Source: JAFAXD01 sp963760435 (GTDB lineage Bacteria > Pseudomonadota > Alphaproteobacteria > Rhizobiales > Xanthobacteraceae). Taken from it: 64,000 nt of DNA. This document shows, in pieces, positions 46,708-54,051 of this stretch. Below the pieces are notes generated by a model. The model searched no databases. It had not been told where the DNA came from and saw nothing but the letters and a program-made list of their open reading frames with translations. Position numbers and translations under genes: made by a program. The stretch spans positions 186,001 through 250,000 of the forward strand of contig CAVXDE010000040.1 of the NCBI GenBank assembly GCA_963760435.1, read 5' to 3'. The number at the start of each line of letters is the position of its first letter. Position 1 is the stretch's first letter.

Positions 46708-47062
46708 GGGTGGCCTGCTCGCTACGGAACAAAAAGGGCCGCCGTTTCCGACGACCCTTACTCGCGACTAAATCAATTAGGGATCGAACGAACGTGAGCA
46801 TCGCTGATCTAGGTAGTGCCGTGAATATATCGCCAGATAGGCTGGCTTTCGTACAAACAAATCAAGGATCATTGGCTCGGACGGCCGCGCGACGTCTTCG
46901 TCCGGCTGTTCATCAGATCGGACGTGGGGTGGATGGTCGCTGCGGCCGTCCACCTAATAACCCGCGGTTAATTTCATAACCACGAGTTGGACTGTTAACT
47001 TCGCTGTACATCGATATTACTCCGATTTGATGGGGTCCATTGGGGAATGGATGCAATGAGCG

Positions 47063-47236
47063 ATGAAAGCGAAAGCAAAAGACTATCGGGCCAGAGCGGC
47101 TCGATGTGAGGAACGCGCAAGGCGAGAGCGCGACCCGGAGAACCGGGAGTGGCAACTGATCTTGGCGCGGGCTTACCGAATGCTAGCGGAAGCGGCGAGC
47201 GAAACAGCCAAGCAATCACCTAGGCTGGCAGCTTGA
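47063..47236 (+). CDS. Conserved small protein (R/E-rich)
   Basis: 57 residues, MKAKAKDYRARAARCEERARRERDPENREWQLILARAYRMLAEAASETAKQSP. Matches a common small family of Rhizobiales with the pattern (D)YR-ARA-ECEE-RA-x-A-RDPE, of unknown function. Highly charged, likely helical and cytoplasmic. Confidence 0.7.
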   Translation: MKAKAKDYRARAARCEERARRERDPENREWQLILARAYRMLAEAASETAKQSPRLAA

Positions 47237-47300
47237 GTTAACCGCGCGTCAACCACGAATCCGGTAACCAGTGTTTGCGTCACCAACGCACCCACCATCC

Positions 47301-47352
47301 AAGCCCCGCCATCTTGTCCCCAACTCGAGGCGGGGCTTTCCTTTTGACTTAC
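47301..47352 (+). terminator. Strong hairpin with T-run
   Basis: 10-bp stem AAGCCCCGCC / GGCGGGGCTT followed by TTCCTTTT. Downstream of the small protein gene; the A-run on its left lets it work in both directions. Confidence 0.7.
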
Positions 47353-47409
47353 CAGCGGGCCCGTCGGTGGGCATGGCCACCAGGCCATATTGAGCAAGCG
47401 TGGGCCGTC

Positions 47410-47425
47410 TATATCGCTCGATATA
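47410..47425. promoter_or_regulatory. Palindrome TATATCG-CT-CGATATA
   Basis: Second copy of the operator-like palindrome at 46692-46707; 15 of 16 bases identical. Confidence 0.5.
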
Positions 47426-47532
47426 TTGCAGCTGCGAATGTGTTTTGTCGTAATCAATGCGTTGAAGGTTGTCAGTCCTACGCCGCGCATGGAGCGATAC
47501 CGCAAGCGCGGCGGCTTCTTTTTGAGTGATGA

Positions 47533-47748
47533 GGGAAACCACACACGTTCAAGATTGGTCAGGAGCTTTACCATTATTCCGGAGGCCTTCCCGGCGGAAA
47601 GCGCACTGGGCCCTACACCATTGTGGGCGTAGTCCGCCGTTCGACAGGCGAGACGCTATATCGGATCAAGAGCGCAAGTCGCGAACAGCTGGCGCACGAA
47701 AGCGAGCTGAAGCTGGTTCTAATGCGAGCAAAGAAAGCATCCGATTGA
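47533..47748 (+). pseudogene. Relic of a small conserved protein (KIGQ..GPYTIV type)
   Basis: A 71-residue frame with no start codon: it opens directly after a TGA at 47530-47532 and reads KPHTFKIGQELYHYSGG..., GPYTIVGVVRRSTGETLYRIKSASREQLAHESELKL. This pattern is found as full-length small proteins in Bradyrhizobium relatives. An ATG in the next frame at 47529 suggests loss of one base near the start. Confidence 0.65.
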
Positions 47749-47753
47749 TAAAA

Positions 47754-47790
47754 AACCCCGACCACGTCGGCTGCCGGGGCTGAGTTTTTA
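47754..47790 (+). terminator. Terminator after the relic
   Basis: Stem ACCCCG / CGGGGCT with an inner loop, followed by GAGTTTTTAATG; A-run on the left. Sits six bases behind the relic stop. Confidence 0.6.
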
Positions 47791-47908
47791 ATGAGGAGAA
47801 ACATCGCCATCCTGCCGCAGGTCGGCGCGGCGGGCGAGCCGCCCCTATCGGAGAACACTTTTAACTGATATTCTTGTTTTGTTCACGACTCGATACAGGT
47901 AGCTCAAC

Positions 47909-48079
47909 ATGACAAACCTAAGCAAGCGACTCCAAGATCGCCTGGCTCGTCTTGAGGATGGGCAGTTTACTACCCGGGACATGGATGGGCAGGACACGTC
48001 GAAGGTGACGCTTCACGAGACTAGGAACTGGTTATTGGCGATTGAAATGGCTCGAATCGAGTCGAAACACTGGCTATAG
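47909..48079 (+). CDS. Small hypothetical protein
   Basis: 56 residues, MTNLSKRLQDRLARLEDGQFTTRDMDGQDTSKVTLHETRNWLLAIEMARIESKHWL. Charged and helical with no membrane segment. Not recognised. Followed by a hairpin at 48089-48112, which supports a real transcription unit. Confidence 0.5.
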   Translation: MTNLSKRLQDRLARLEDGQFTTRDMDGQDTSKVTLHETRNWLLAIEMARIESKHWL

Positions 48080-48088
48080 CCAGAAGCA

Positions 48089-48112
48089 AAGCCCGCCGAC
48101 GAGGGTGGGCTT
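48089..48112 (+). terminator. Terminator-like hairpin
   Basis: 9-bp stem AAGCCCGCC / GGTGGGCTT (one G-T-type mismatch on pairing) with a GACGAG loop, 9 bases behind the small frame's stop. Confidence 0.5.
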
Positions 48113-48135
48113 GGGTTCACGGATATCCGTGACAG

Positions 48136-48267
48136 TCAGGCAGTCGCCCGCCCTCTATTCTCGTGGTGCCGTTCCTTGTTAACGCGCACAGCGTTCACTA
48201 TTGCGCCCAAAGCCGAAACGGCGGTCAGCACAACGGCTACGAGTGCAAAGATGAATAGCGTGTCCAT
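48136..48267 (-). CDS. Small single-pass membrane protein
   Basis: 43 residues, MDTLFIFALVAVVLTAVSALGAIVNAVRVNKERHHENRGR. One transmembrane helix then a basic cytoplasmic tail. Preceded by GGGAGAC at proper spacing. Shorter than the track limits and easily missed. Function unknown. Confidence 0.55.
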   Translation of the reverse strand: MDTLFIFALVAVVLTAVSALGAIVNAVRVNKERHHENRGRATA

Positions 48268-48335
48268 AGAGATGTCTCCCGAAGCCCAAGATGCATATTT
48301 GCCTTTTGAAACGCAACCATGGTTACTTAGTACCG

Positions 48336-48440
48336 TCAGTCGGAAAGAATTCCTTCCTCTATCGCCAGCCCCAATGAGCTTATGAGAGCTACCACCAACA
48401 CTGCGTAAACAGCGTTCTCCGCGTCCCGATCCAGGTGCAC
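48336..48440 (-). CDS. Possible micro-protein with one membrane helix
   Basis: 34 residues with a GTG start, reading ENAVYAVLVVALISSLGLAIEEG. Directly after the stop of the next-right membrane protein gene, so it could be coupled to it. Weak evidence: length and hydrophobicity only. Confidence 0.3.
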   Translation of the reverse strand: MHLDRDAENAVYAVLVVALISSLGLAIEEGILSD

Positions 48441-48441
48441 G

Positions 48442-48756
48442 CTAAAGCAATGCCCCTAAAATGAGCGCGATTACGGCAAAGAGGACGAGAAGATAGGTCC
48501 AAATGGTGCTCTCCCTCCTCGCAACAGATATGACCGAAAGCCCAGAAATCACGACAGCTAAGATACAGACCTCCGGTGCAACTGTTTCCGCTAATTGTAT
48601 GCACCCCGTGGGGGACCCAGCACCGTCCAGCCCCTGGCAAACCGATGCCACTGGCAAGTGACCAAATCGGTGGATCGCCAAATAAGCCAACAGGGGGATG
48701 AGGCCGACAACTGCCTCCCCAAGCCATCTAGCAGCTGCCCGTGCAGCGGCTCGCAT
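48442..48756 (-). CDS. Small polytopic membrane protein
   Basis: 104 residues, MRAAARAAARWLGEAVVGLIPLLAYLAIHRF..., with about three hydrophobic segments (13-30, 60-78, 85-103) and a cysteine pair in the loop. Not recognised. Rightmost gene of the element; the right arm-site pair follows. Confidence 0.5.
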   Translation of the reverse strand: MRAAARAAARWLGEAVVGLIPLLAYLAIHRFGHLPVASVCQGLDGAGSPTGCIQLAETVAPEVCILAVVISGLSVISVARRESTIWTYLLVLFAVIALILGALL

Positions 48757-48827
48757 TCTATGAGATAGCAGCCAGACGCTGCAGCCGCCGCAGCTATTGG
48801 CGAGCTATCCTCGGGCATTTTGTAAGA

Positions 48828-48848
48828 AGTGGACGAACATGTGGACCG
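48828..48848 (+). other. Right integrase arm-type site pair
   Basis: AGTGGACGA and TGTGGACCG, start-to-start 12 bases with ACA between, 17 of 21 positions shared with the left pair. It lies 41 bases before the selC repeat. Confidence 0.6.
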
Positions 48849-48888
48849 CCCGAAACCATCTTTTTCATAAGTCATTGATTTAGCGAGC

Positions 48889-48933
48889 TTGGAAGAGAGG
48901 CGCATCCGGTGATGCGTCCGGACTTCAAATCCG
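48889..48933 (+). repeat. Right direct repeat (attR-like), within selC
   Basis: Second copy of the 45-base repeat; here it runs on into the intact 3' half of selC. The presumed exchange point is in or near the anticodon arm. Confidence 0.9.
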
Positions 48934-48986
48934 GGAGGGGCCGTCAGCCGGTCTTTGGTGGGTTCGACTCCCACTCTCTTCCGCCA
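48891..48986 (+). tRNA. selC: tRNA-Sec (anticodon UCA)
   Basis: 96 bases with CCA encoded. 8-bp acceptor stem GGAAGAGA / TCTCTTCC, long D-arm, anticodon arm CCGGA-CTTCAAA-TCCGG with anticodon TCA, long variable arm (GGGGCCGTCAGCCGG), and T-arm GTGGG-TTCGACT-CCCAC. The 8-bp acceptor, 6-bp D-stem and long variable arm mark tRNA-Sec. With SelA and SelB it inserts selenocysteine at UGA. Its present 5' flank belongs to the inserted element. Confidence 0.97.
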
Positions 48987-49040
48987 CGCTCCCGCAGCCG
49001 CGGATGCGCCGACCAAGTTCGACCGACTCCGTGATCAACA

Positions 49041-49301
49041 TCAACCGACGCTGCGGCGGTCCTCAGGCGGGACCAGCAACAGGTCTTCGGCCTGGGCCCA
49101 GTCGCGAAACAGGACCGCGACCTGGTCGGCCTGCTCCTGCGACTGAGCATGGTTGAGCGCCGTGACCAGTCGCTGGGTCTCTCGGCTTTCCGCGTCGCGC
49201 GCGTGACGCAGCACAACCTTGAGCGCGTCCTTGACGGTGCGGATCGGTTCGTCGGGATGCAGCGTGAGGTGGACCGGGGGATGGATCGCAAGGCTCGCCA
49301 T
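49041..49301 (-). CDS. Conserved small hypothetical protein
   Basis: 86 residues, MASLAIHPPVHLTLHPDEPIRTVKDALKVVLRHARDAES..., soluble, with a helical core (KDALKVVLRHARD, RLVTALNHAQS) and a QADQVAVLFRDWAQAEDLLL end. Such proteins are frequent in Bradyrhizobium. Function unknown. It overlaps another frame, but codon choice and the even sequence make this one more credible. Confidence 0.6.
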   Translation of the reverse strand: MASLAIHPPVHLTLHPDEPIRTVKDALKVVLRHARDAESRETQRLVTALNHAQSQEQADQVAVLFRDWAQAEDLLLVPPEDRRSVG

Positions 49302-49312
49302 AGGTTCGTCCT

Positions 49313-49483
49313 CTAAGCCGTGTGCCCTGGATCAAGGCCTTCTTCTGGCGTCTTCTTCTTTCGCTCGGGGGTCATGTCCGGGATCGGGAAAGGCTCGCCA
49401 GGGACACCGCGGTCGCCCAGCCGGGCGCGGGTTCTCTCATCTTCGGTCGGACGCCTGTGCTTGTGCGGAGGCTGCTCCTTCAT
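49313..49483 (-). CDS. Small hydrophilic hypothetical protein
   Basis: 56 residues from MKEQPPHKHRRPTEDERTRARLGDRGVPGEP, with GGAGACC eight bases ahead. Rich in Pro, Glu, Lys; probably disordered. Ends 11 bases upstream of the next minus-strand gene start, so probably shares a transcript with it. Not recognised. Confidence 0.5.
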   Translation of the reverse strand: MKEQPPHKHRRPTEDERTRARLGDRGVPGEPFPIPDMTPERKKKTPEEGLDPGHTA

Positions 49484-49672
49484 GCCGGTCTCCAAATCGA
49501 TCTGGCAAGATTACGGATAACAGGTTTCAGGCCTGCTTCCCTGGCCCAACGGCAAGGGCAGGCGGGGAGTTCCGCCGGGGAGGCCAACAGGCCCGCGAAT
49601 ACCTTTGACCCGCGGCCGCAATCGTCTACGCTATCAAGGCGTTGCCATTGATGGCGCCAGCACGAGGGACCC

Positions 49673-50029
49673 ATGACCGGATCGACACCGGCCAACAGCT
49701 TGGCCGAAGAGGGGGCGCGGGTCACCCGCGCCATCAATGATTCAATCAAGCGCTTCAGCGCCATGAGCGGACCTAACCTCATGCCGGAAGGCATGCCGCC
49801 GTTCATGCAGGCCGCTCAGGAATACAACGCGAAACTTCTGGAATTCGGCATCGCCAACACGACCGCGATGTTCGAGTGCTTCTGGAAAATGGCTGAAGCA
49901 AAATCGACACCCGAACTGGTCGAGATGGCCACGCGCCAGGCCCGCGCCCAGTTCGACGCGTTCATGGAACAGGCCAAGCAATTGCAGGCCATTGCGCAGA
50001 AGGGCATGCCGAAGGGGCCGGGCGGGTAG
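49673..50029 (+). CDS. Phasin family protein
   Basis: 118 residues with amphipathic helices: FMQAAQEYNAKLLEFGIANTTAMFECFWKMAEAKSTPELVEMATRQARAQFDAFMEQAKQLQ is the phasin_2 core. It would coat polyhydroxyalkanoate granules or act as a small chaperone. No PHA genes are next to it. The Met/Pro-rich linker and Gly-rich end are variable in the family. Confidence 0.9.
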   Translation: MTGSTPANSLAEEGARVTRAINDSIKRFSAMSGPNLMPEGMPPFMQAAQEYNAKLLEFGIANTTAMFECFWKMAEAKSTPELVEMATRQARAQFDAFMEQAKQLQAIAQKGMPKGPGG

Positions 50030-50031
50030 GC

Positions 50032-50985
50032 TCAGCCTCCCGCTTCCAAATAATTCTTTCGGTACCAATCGGCGATCTCGCTTCCAGTGGCGAGCCAGAC
50101 CTCCTGGCGCGAGGTGATGTGTTTGAGCGCCTGGTCGAGATATTTGCTGCGATGCGGATGTCCGATCAGAAACGGGTGCAGGCAGATCGACATAACGCGC
50201 CCGGTCCTGGCACCATCCTCATAGAGGACATCGAACTGATCGCGGATCATCTGCCCGAACATCTCCGGGCTCTGGTGCAAGCCGAGCAGCGCCGGGATAT
50301 CGTTGATCTCGGCCGAGTAGGGCATTGACAGCATGCGTCCGGATTTGACCCGCATCGCATAGGGCTGGTCATCATTGACCCAGTTGCCGACGTAATCGAT
50401 CCCGGCCGCGGCCAGAAGATCGAGCGTGCGCGTCGTCTCGCTCAAGGCTGGACTGAGCCAGCCGCGCGGGCGCTTGCCGGTGCCTTTGTGGATCGCTTCA
50501 ACCACGCCGTTCACCAGCGCGCGCTCCTCCGCTTCGGTCTGCCGGTTGATGAGGACCGAATTGGTCGTGCCGTGGCCCATCCACTCCCACCCGAGCCCGT
50601 TGCCCGCCTCGATGATGCGCGGATAGTGGGTGCAGACATCGGAGTTGAGCGCCACGGTTCCTTTGATCCCGTGCCTCTCCATGATGTCCATCATCCGCCA
50701 GATCCCCACGCGAACGCCGTAGTCGCGCCACGAGTAGTTCAGCACATCTGGATTGAGCCCGAGGCCGCCATCGGCCAGCCGCGTGGACGGGCGGTCGAAC
50801 AGGAAATGCTCGATGTTCGGGATCACCCACAGTGCAACGCGCGCGCCGTTGGGCCAGCGCAGCGGCTTGCGGTCGACGATGGCGGAGTAATCGAAGCGCC
50901 CATGATGTTGCGGAACGGTCGCCGGCGCAGACGCAGGGGATTTCGCAGTGCGGAGCACTTTCGATTTGCTGGGACGGCGTGTCAC
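50032..50985 (-). CDS. Polysaccharide deacetylase / PuuE-like hydrolase
   Basis: 317 residues from the GTG at 50985, which follows AGAGGAAAC; upstream frame continues without a better start. NodB-homology fold: WRDYGVRVGIWRMMDIMERHGIKGTVALNSDVCTHYPRII, GWEWMGHGTTN, GKRPRGWLSPALSETTRTLDLLAAAGIDYVGNW and a C-terminal CLHPFLIGHPHR. The metal-binding residues of the D-H-H type are largely replaced as in allantoinase-like PuuE proteins. Divergent from a cysteine hydrolase gene; may act on the same nitrogen compound. Confidence 0.85.
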   Translation of the reverse strand: MTRRPSKSKVLRTAKSPASAPATVPQHHGRFDYSAIVDRKPLRWPNGARVALWVIPNIEHFLFDRPSTRLADGGLGLNPDVLNYSWRDYGVRVGIWRMMDIMERHGIKGTVALNSDVCTHYPRIIEAGNGLGWEWMGHGTTNSVLINRQTEAEERALVNGVVEAIHKGTGKRPRGWLSPALSETTRTLDLLAAAGIDYVGNWVNDDQPYAMRVKSGRMLSMPYSAEINDIPALLGLHQSPEMFGQMIRDQFDVLYEDGARTGRVMSICLHPFLIGHPHRSKYLDQALKHITSRQEVWLATGSEIADWYRKNYLEAGG

Positions 50986-51080
50986 TGGCTCGTTTCCTCT
51001 TTCTTGTTTGCAGACTGGCCGATGCCCGGCCTTACGGGCTAATATTGCCACCACCGCGACATCACGACGAGGACGAACGC

Positions 51081-51737
51081 ATGACCGTAAGTGAGGACGA
51101 ATTCTTCCGGCAACGCGGTTTTGGCCAGAAGATCGGGTTCGGCGAGCGCCCGGCGCTGATCATCATCGACATCGTGAAGGCGTTCACCGACGCGACGCGC
51201 ATGCTTGGTGCCAACCTCGACTCGCAGATCCAGGCGATACGGCCGCTGCTTGAGGTTACGCATGAGCGCGGATTTCCGGTGCTGTTCTCGACCGTGCGCT
51301 ATGAGGAACGCGAGCTGCGTGATGCCGGGCTCTGGGGCATCAAGATGAAGGGATCAGCGACGCTGAAAGCCGATGGCGATGGCTGGGAGATCGATCCGCG
51401 CCTCGATGTTCAGCCCTCCGACAGCATCTTGTTCAAGAAATACGCGTCCTGTTTCTTCGGCACCGATCTCGTTCCGCGCCTCACCAGCCGCGGCGTCGAT
51501 ACGTTGATCGTGACGGGCTGCACCACCAGCGGCTGCGTGCGCGCCACCGCCGTTGATGCTGTGCAAAATGGCTTCCGTCCGATGGTGGTGCGCGAAGCCG
51601 TCGGCGACCGGTCCGTGCCGGCGCACGAACAAAGCCTGTTCGATCTCAATGCCAAATATGCCGACGTGGTCTCGCTCGACGAGACTCTGCAATATCTGCG
51701 CAACGTCGGCCACAACACGTCGGCGGCGGCCGCTTAA
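51081..51737 (+). CDS. Isochorismatase-like cysteine hydrolase
   Basis: 218 residues. The D-K-C triad is visible as IIIDIVKAFTD (Asp), a lysine in KKYASCFFGTDL, and Cys in TGCTTSGCVRATAVDAVQ. The family includes N-carbamoylsarcosine amidohydrolase, nicotinamidase and ring-nitrogen amidases. With the deacetylase on the left and the Fe-S protein 4 bases behind, it may be part of a purine- or pyridine-nitrogen degradation unit. Confidence 0.88.
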   Translation: MTVSEDEFFRQRGFGQKIGFGERPALIIIDIVKAFTDATRMLGANLDSQIQAIRPLLEVTHERGFPVLFSTVRYEERELRDAGLWGIKMKGSATLKADGDGWEIDPRLDVQPSDSILFKKYASCFFGTDLVPRLTSRGVDTLIVTGCTTSGCVRATAVDAVQNGFRPMVVREAVGDRSVPAHEQSLFDLNAKYADVVSLDETLQYLRNVGHNTSAAAA

Positions 51738-51741
51738 GGAC

Positions 51742-53064
51742 ATGGACGAGCCCTCGTTCGAAACAGCCCTCAATGACCGCGTTGGCGGCATGCTCGATGC
51801 CTGCACCCGCTGCGGCAAGTGCGTTGAGGTCTGTCCGAGCGTGGGGCCCGCCGGCATTGCCGATGCCGCGCCGCGGGATGTCATCAGCGGTATCATCGAT
51901 ATCGTACGCAGCGGGGAGGGGCCGGCCGCCGCGCGTACCTGGGCGGCGTCCTGCCTGCTGAGTGGCGACTGCATCAAGGCGTGTGACTACGGCGTCAACC
52001 CGCGGTTCGTCTTGGCGATGGCCCGCTTGAGCATGGCTAAGCACAAGGGCGCGCCGGACGAGCGGCGGCGGCAAGGCGTGCAGAAGTTTCGTGATCTCGG
52101 ACGCGACGTGACGGTGTTGTCGCGGCTGCAACTCGAGGACGCTGTGCTCGAGCGCCTCGGCCAGAAATCCGCTTCGGTGACGGAGCCGGCCGAACCGCCG
52201 GACTTCGTCTTCTACTCCGGCTGCAATGTGCTCAAGACGCCGCACATCGCGCTGCTGGCACTCGACGTGATGGATGCGCTCGGGATCAGCTACCGGGTGA
52301 TGGGCGGGCCGACCCACTGCTGCGGTGTGATCCAGCTGCGCGCCGGCGACGCCGAGATGTCAGGCCGCATGGGAACCAGCACGGTCGAGAAATTGGCGCA
52401 CAGCAAATCCGGCCAGGTCCTGAGCTGGTGCCCAAGCTGCTACGTGCAGATGACCGAGACCACCTTGCCGACACTCGAACGGCAGCGGGGCGCCCGGCCG
52501 TTCGACATCACGCCATTCATGCGCTTCCTGCGCGGCCGTCTGGATGATCTCAAGCCGCTCCTGCGCAGCCGCGTGCCGATGCGCCTCGCGCTGCACCAGC
52601 ATCCCGGTGTGGCCGGCGTGATGGAGGCTGCAGCCGACATCCTGCGCGCAATCCCCGGCGTCGATCTCGTCGACCTGCACCGGCCGGCCGTGGGCCTGCA
52701 GAGTGTCAACCTCGCCGTGTTGCCCCAGTACAAGCGCGAACTACAGCTTGCCGAGCTTGAGGCGGCGCGCGCGGCCGGGATCGATGCGCTGGTCGCGGTC
52801 TATCATTCGGATCACCGCGAGCTCTGCGCCCACGAGCGCGATTGGCCGTTCCAGATCCTCAACGTCCTGGAAATCATCGGCGCCAGCATGGGGCTCGCCG
52901 AACATGATCGCTACAAAGAACTCAAGATCACCCAGGATGCCGATCTGATCCTGGCCGAGTGCCGCGACATGATGGCGGCACACGCGCTCAAACCCGAGGT
53001 CGCGCGGGCGGTTGTGATCAACGCGATGCTCGGCGATCAGCCCTTGCCGCTGGGGAGTAGCTGA
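51742..53064 (+). CDS. HdrB-like Fe-S protein with CCG domains
   Basis: 440 residues. N-terminal 4Fe-4S site C-T-R-C-G-K-C-V-E-V-C-P near 20-32 and a second cysteine group C-L-L-S-G-D-C-I-K-A-C near 72-82. Then CCG-type domains: SGCNVLKTPHIALLALDVMDALGISYRVMGGPTHCCG and WCPSCYVQM. The second CCG motif around ALHQHPGVAGV lacks the usual cysteines, having histidine instead. HdrB-type proteins bind or transfer electrons through a non-cubane cluster. Four bases after the isochorismatase-like gene, so co-transcribed. Confidence 0.85.
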   Translation: MDEPSFETALNDRVGGMLDACTRCGKCVEVCPSVGPAGIADAAPRDVISGIIDIVRSGEGPAAARTWAASCLLSGDCIKACDYGVNPRFVLAMARLSMAKHKGAPDERRRQGVQKFRDLGRDVTVLSRLQLEDAVLERLGQKSASVTEPAEPPDFVFYSGCNVLKTPHIALLALDVMDALGISYRVMGGPTHCCGVIQLRAGDAEMSGRMGTSTVEKLAHSKSGQVLSWCPSCYVQMTETTLPTLERQRGARPFDITPFMRFLRGRLDDLKPLLRSRVPMRLALHQHPGVAGVMEAAADILRAIPGVDLVDLHRPAVGLQSVNLAVLPQYKRELQLAELEAARAAGIDALVAVYHSDHRELCAHERDWPFQILNVLEIIGASMGLAEHDRYKELKITQDADLILAECRDMMAAHALKPEVARAVVINAMLGDQPLPLGSS

Positions 53065-53192
53065 GTACCCCTGATTGTGCTTGCCGGCACCGTCAATCCG
53101 TCATCAATGAATTTGACACAATTTGGCGTTGGAACATACGCCAACGATTTGACGCGGACGATTCCAGGCACTCGAGATATCCCTGCAGGAGA

Positions 53193-53762
53193 ATGAGCGT
53201 GTTTCCGCGTCCCCGCAGCTTGCTGATCGCGATCGTCTCGCTGATGTTGGTTGTCGTAGCGGCTGGCGCGGACGTCCCGGCACCTGTTCCCATCGCGCAT
53301 CAGAGCGAGCCGTTTCGGCAAGGCGTGCTGGTCGACAGTTTCGGCCAATGGGAAATCCGCAAAGGCCTGATCGATCACACTTTCCTTTTGATTGGCGCCA
53401 GCAAAGGGGACGGGGAGGGGCATTTCTGGTTGCACTGCGACCAGAACAACATGATCACCGTTGCGGTGCCGTTGCTCGAACGGCCGCGCGATCGCGTGCG
53501 CTCGCACGCGGTGACGGTTCACGCCGACACTGGCCTGACCCGGGCGATGAGCCTCGTTGTGTTCGAGGACTTTGTCGCAGTGGCGATCGACTACGACGGC
53601 GGACGCAACGACAAGGTTGCGGATTTCCTCGACGTGCTGCGCTCGGCCAAGGACACCGTCACGATCTCCTATTCCGATCACAATTTCGATTACGACGTCA
53701 CGCAATTGCAGGCGGCGCAGACCCGATTTCGGGAATTGTGTAGTCGGCCGACGCGGCGCTGA
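53193..53762 (+). CDS. Exported hypothetical protein
   Basis: 189 residues. Signal sequence at about 10-27 (LLIAIVSLMLVVVAAGA), then a mature part with no known motif (FRQGVLVDSFGQWEIRKGLIDHTFLLIGASKGDGEG, WLHCDQNNMITVAVPLLERP). One cysteine only in the mature part plus one near the end, which could pair. Resembles a general class of small periplasmic proteins; not recognised. Confidence 0.75.
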   Translation: MSVFPRPRSLLIAIVSLMLVVVAAGADVPAPVPIAHQSEPFRQGVLVDSFGQWEIRKGLIDHTFLLIGASKGDGEGHFWLHCDQNNMITVAVPLLERPRDRVRSHAVTVHADTGLTRAMSLVVFEDFVAVAIDYDGGRNDKVADFLDVLRSAKDTVTISYSDHNFDYDVTQLQAAQTRFRELCSRPTRR

Positions 53763-53799
53763 GCATAGCCTTGCCTCGTTTGGTGTTTGTTCAAGCACC

Positions 53800-54051
53800 A
53801 TGGCGCGGCTTCATCCAGTTCTGATTTTCCTGCTGGGTTTGAGCACCAACCTTGGATCCGCACTGCCCGCGGCTGCCTATATCGACCATCCATGGTGCAC
53901 GGGCGGAGGTGGCTGGTCTGGCGCGCTGACATGCAGCTTCGACAGCTACGAACAGTGCCGTGCCAACGCACGCACGTGTGTCGCTAACCCGGCGTCGACG
54001 TCCTATCCGCTAACACAACGGGTCCCAGCAGGCGTGAACCGGCCACGCTAG
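53800..54051 (+). CDS. DUF3551 family small secreted protein
   Basis: 83 residues. Signal peptide (IFLLGLSTNLGSALPAAA) and a mature part that is the DUF3551 pattern: YIDHPWCTGGGGWSGALTCSFDSYEQCRANARTCVANP, with four cysteines in two likely disulfides. These proteins are abundant in Bradyrhizobium; function unknown. It ends where a long palindromic repeat begins. Confidence 0.9.
   Translation: MARLHPVLIFLLGLSTNLGSALPAAAYIDHPWCTGGGGWSGALTCSFDSYEQCRANARTCVANPASTSYPLTQRVPAGVNRPR

Larger units (their letters stand above)
45637..48888 (+). mobile_element. Miniature or decayed integrative element in the 5' half of selC
   Basis: Bounded by a 45-bp direct repeat that is the 5' half of selC, with motif pairs resembling integrase arm sites just inside both ends. 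It holds no integrase, transposase, relaxase or replication gene. Contents are six small frames (56-105 residues), one clear relic, four terminator-like hairpins, two near-identical palindromes and two related GC-rich hairpins. Composition is more AT-rich than the chromosome around it. It is best read as a non-autonomous or deleted element that used an integrase in trans or has lost it. Total size with one repeat is about 3.3 kb. Confidence 0.75.

Noticed and set aside
46207..46797. Overlapping plus-strand frames of 77-114 residues
   Set aside because: They run through hairpins and G-runs, have no ribosome site and poor composition; I treat the stretch as non-coding.
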